5,380 nucleotides of DNA, taken from Candidatus Altarchaeales archaeon (lineage in GTDB: Archaea; Altiarchaeota; Altiarchaeia; IMC4; SCGC-AAA252-I15). The notes beneath the pieces are model-generated. The model saw nothing but the letters and a program-made list of their open reading frames with translations, did not search any database and had not been told where the DNA came from. Positions 5,142 to 5,380 of the stretch are shown in pieces (within the stretch, counting starts at the first letter, position 1; every line of letters starts with the position of its first letter). Made by a program: the position numbers and the translations under genes. The stretch is taken from positions 1 to 5,380 of the forward strand of contig WJJK01000040.1 in assembly GCA_014729705.1 (NCBI GenBank), given 5' to 3'.

Positions 5142-5380
5142 AGTGACGGCAACGCGGATGTTTGCTTGAACGTGAGCCGAAGCACTCAGATCAAGTAGAA
5201 TGCTTATCGGGGCAGAATCTATTTGACCCCCACATACAACGTTAAACAGGGTGACGAAAAGTTTTCCGTTAAACCCCTCTACGGCGAGGCTTGGCCCTTT
5301 GAATCGAAGGTTGGGGAACAGTATATCGTCGACGTCGGGCAGAGCGTCGCCTTCCTTTATCATTATTTGCCTGACGATTC
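5142..5380 (+). other. Possible in-frame continuation of the second pilin-like gene past TGA and TAG
   Basis: The frame of the second pilin-like gene resumes right after its TGA. It runs 18 codons (including DVCLNVSRSTQIK) to a TAG at 5196-5198, then stays open for 60 codons to the window edge. The last part reads NAYRGRIYLTPTYNV, KVGEQYIVDVG and SVAFLYHYLP, which looks like ordinary beta-rich exported protein with codon use like the neighbours. A strand plus G-x-IYL element after the sAPLxT segment fits the pilin family as I know it. It has no ATG start of its own; TTG at 5223 is the only near candidate and lacks a Shine-Dalgarno. Possible readings are a nonsense-mutated gene, stop readthrough, sequence error, or chance openness, since a 60-codon open frame is not rare. 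I regard a damaged or recoded pilin gene as most likely. Confidence 0.45.
5177..5210 (+). repeat. Imperfect inverted repeat (hairpin) with the in-frame TAG in its loop
   Basis: CCGAAGCA (5177-5184) can pair with TGCTT (5201-5205) and, after a two-base bulge, CGG (5208-5210). This makes an eight-pair stem around a 16-nt loop that contains the TAG at 5196-5198. The stem is short and bulged, and hairpins of this size are common by chance. It is listed only because of where the TAG falls. Confidence 0.3.

Noticed and set aside
5107..5166. Frameshift of the second pilin gene into the +1 frame (LNATSENVSQAEVTATRMFA)
   Set aside because: The stretch looks like plausible protein but ends at TGA 5167 and would need a second shift to rejoin the open frame. 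Staying in the original frame needs no shift and keeps the VCLNV and GRIYL elements.
3062..5198. Genome-wide reassignment of TAG to a sense codon
   Set aside because: argJ, rhomboid and DUF2085 all end in TAG at sensible places, and reading on past the DUF2085 stop meets several more TAG codons within a few codons. Occasional readthrough remains possible, but global reassignment does not fit.
5133..5363. Minus-strand open frame of 76 codons at the right end
   Set aside because: It lies in exact antisense codon register to the plus-strand pilin frame continuation, has no Shine-Dalgarno or evident promoter, and shows no recognisable motif. It stays a fallback explanation only if the plus-strand continuation proves meaningless.

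Overview
This window looks like archaeal chromosome. The evidence is two adjacent proteins with archaeal class III (Q-x-S-x-E type) prepilin signal peptides, TATA boxes about 30 bp upstream of start codons, mostly leaderless-looking starts, and one clear Shine-Dalgarno (AGGTGG) that matches an archaeal/bacterial 16S tail. The lineage cannot be fixed from sequence alone. Class III pilins occur in methanogen-type Euryarchaeota and in several DPANN/Altiarchaeota-like groups, and complete purine and arginine enzymes imply considerable biosynthetic capacity. No tRNA, rRNA, CRISPR array, insertion sequence or other mobile element was seen.

Layout. (1) 1-1226, minus strand: the N-terminal ~408 codons of purF, the first committed step of purine synthesis, running off the left edge. 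(2) 1227-1286: a 60-bp divergent promoter region whose single AT-rich box lies about 30 bp from both purF and argJ. (3) 1287-2432, plus strand: argJ (ornithine/glutamate acetyltransferase of arginine synthesis). It is followed after 3 bp, in the same frame, by a rhomboid intramembrane protease at 2436-3065. (4) 3062-4190, minus strand: a two-gene unit, a small unrecognised protein followed after one base by a DUF2085-type membrane protein with a long C-terminal extension. This unit converges on the rhomboid gene, and one CTAG supplies both stop codons. (5) 4191-4282: a second divergent regulatory region with two TATAAATA boxes exactly 20 bp apart. (6) 4283 to the right end, plus strand: two class III pilin-like genes in tandem.

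The most interesting point is at the right end. The second pilin frame stops at TGA (5139-5141), but the same frame goes on past that TGA and a TAG (5196-5198) to the window edge. What it encodes resembles the rest of the pilin fold. This could be a nonsense-mutated pseudogene, stop-codon recoding, sequence error or coincidence. Other points are a Leu in PurF where the glutamine-binding Arg is expected, Bacillus-like propeptide and Fe-S features in that PurF, and an argJ stop that alone separates it in frame from the rhomboid gene.
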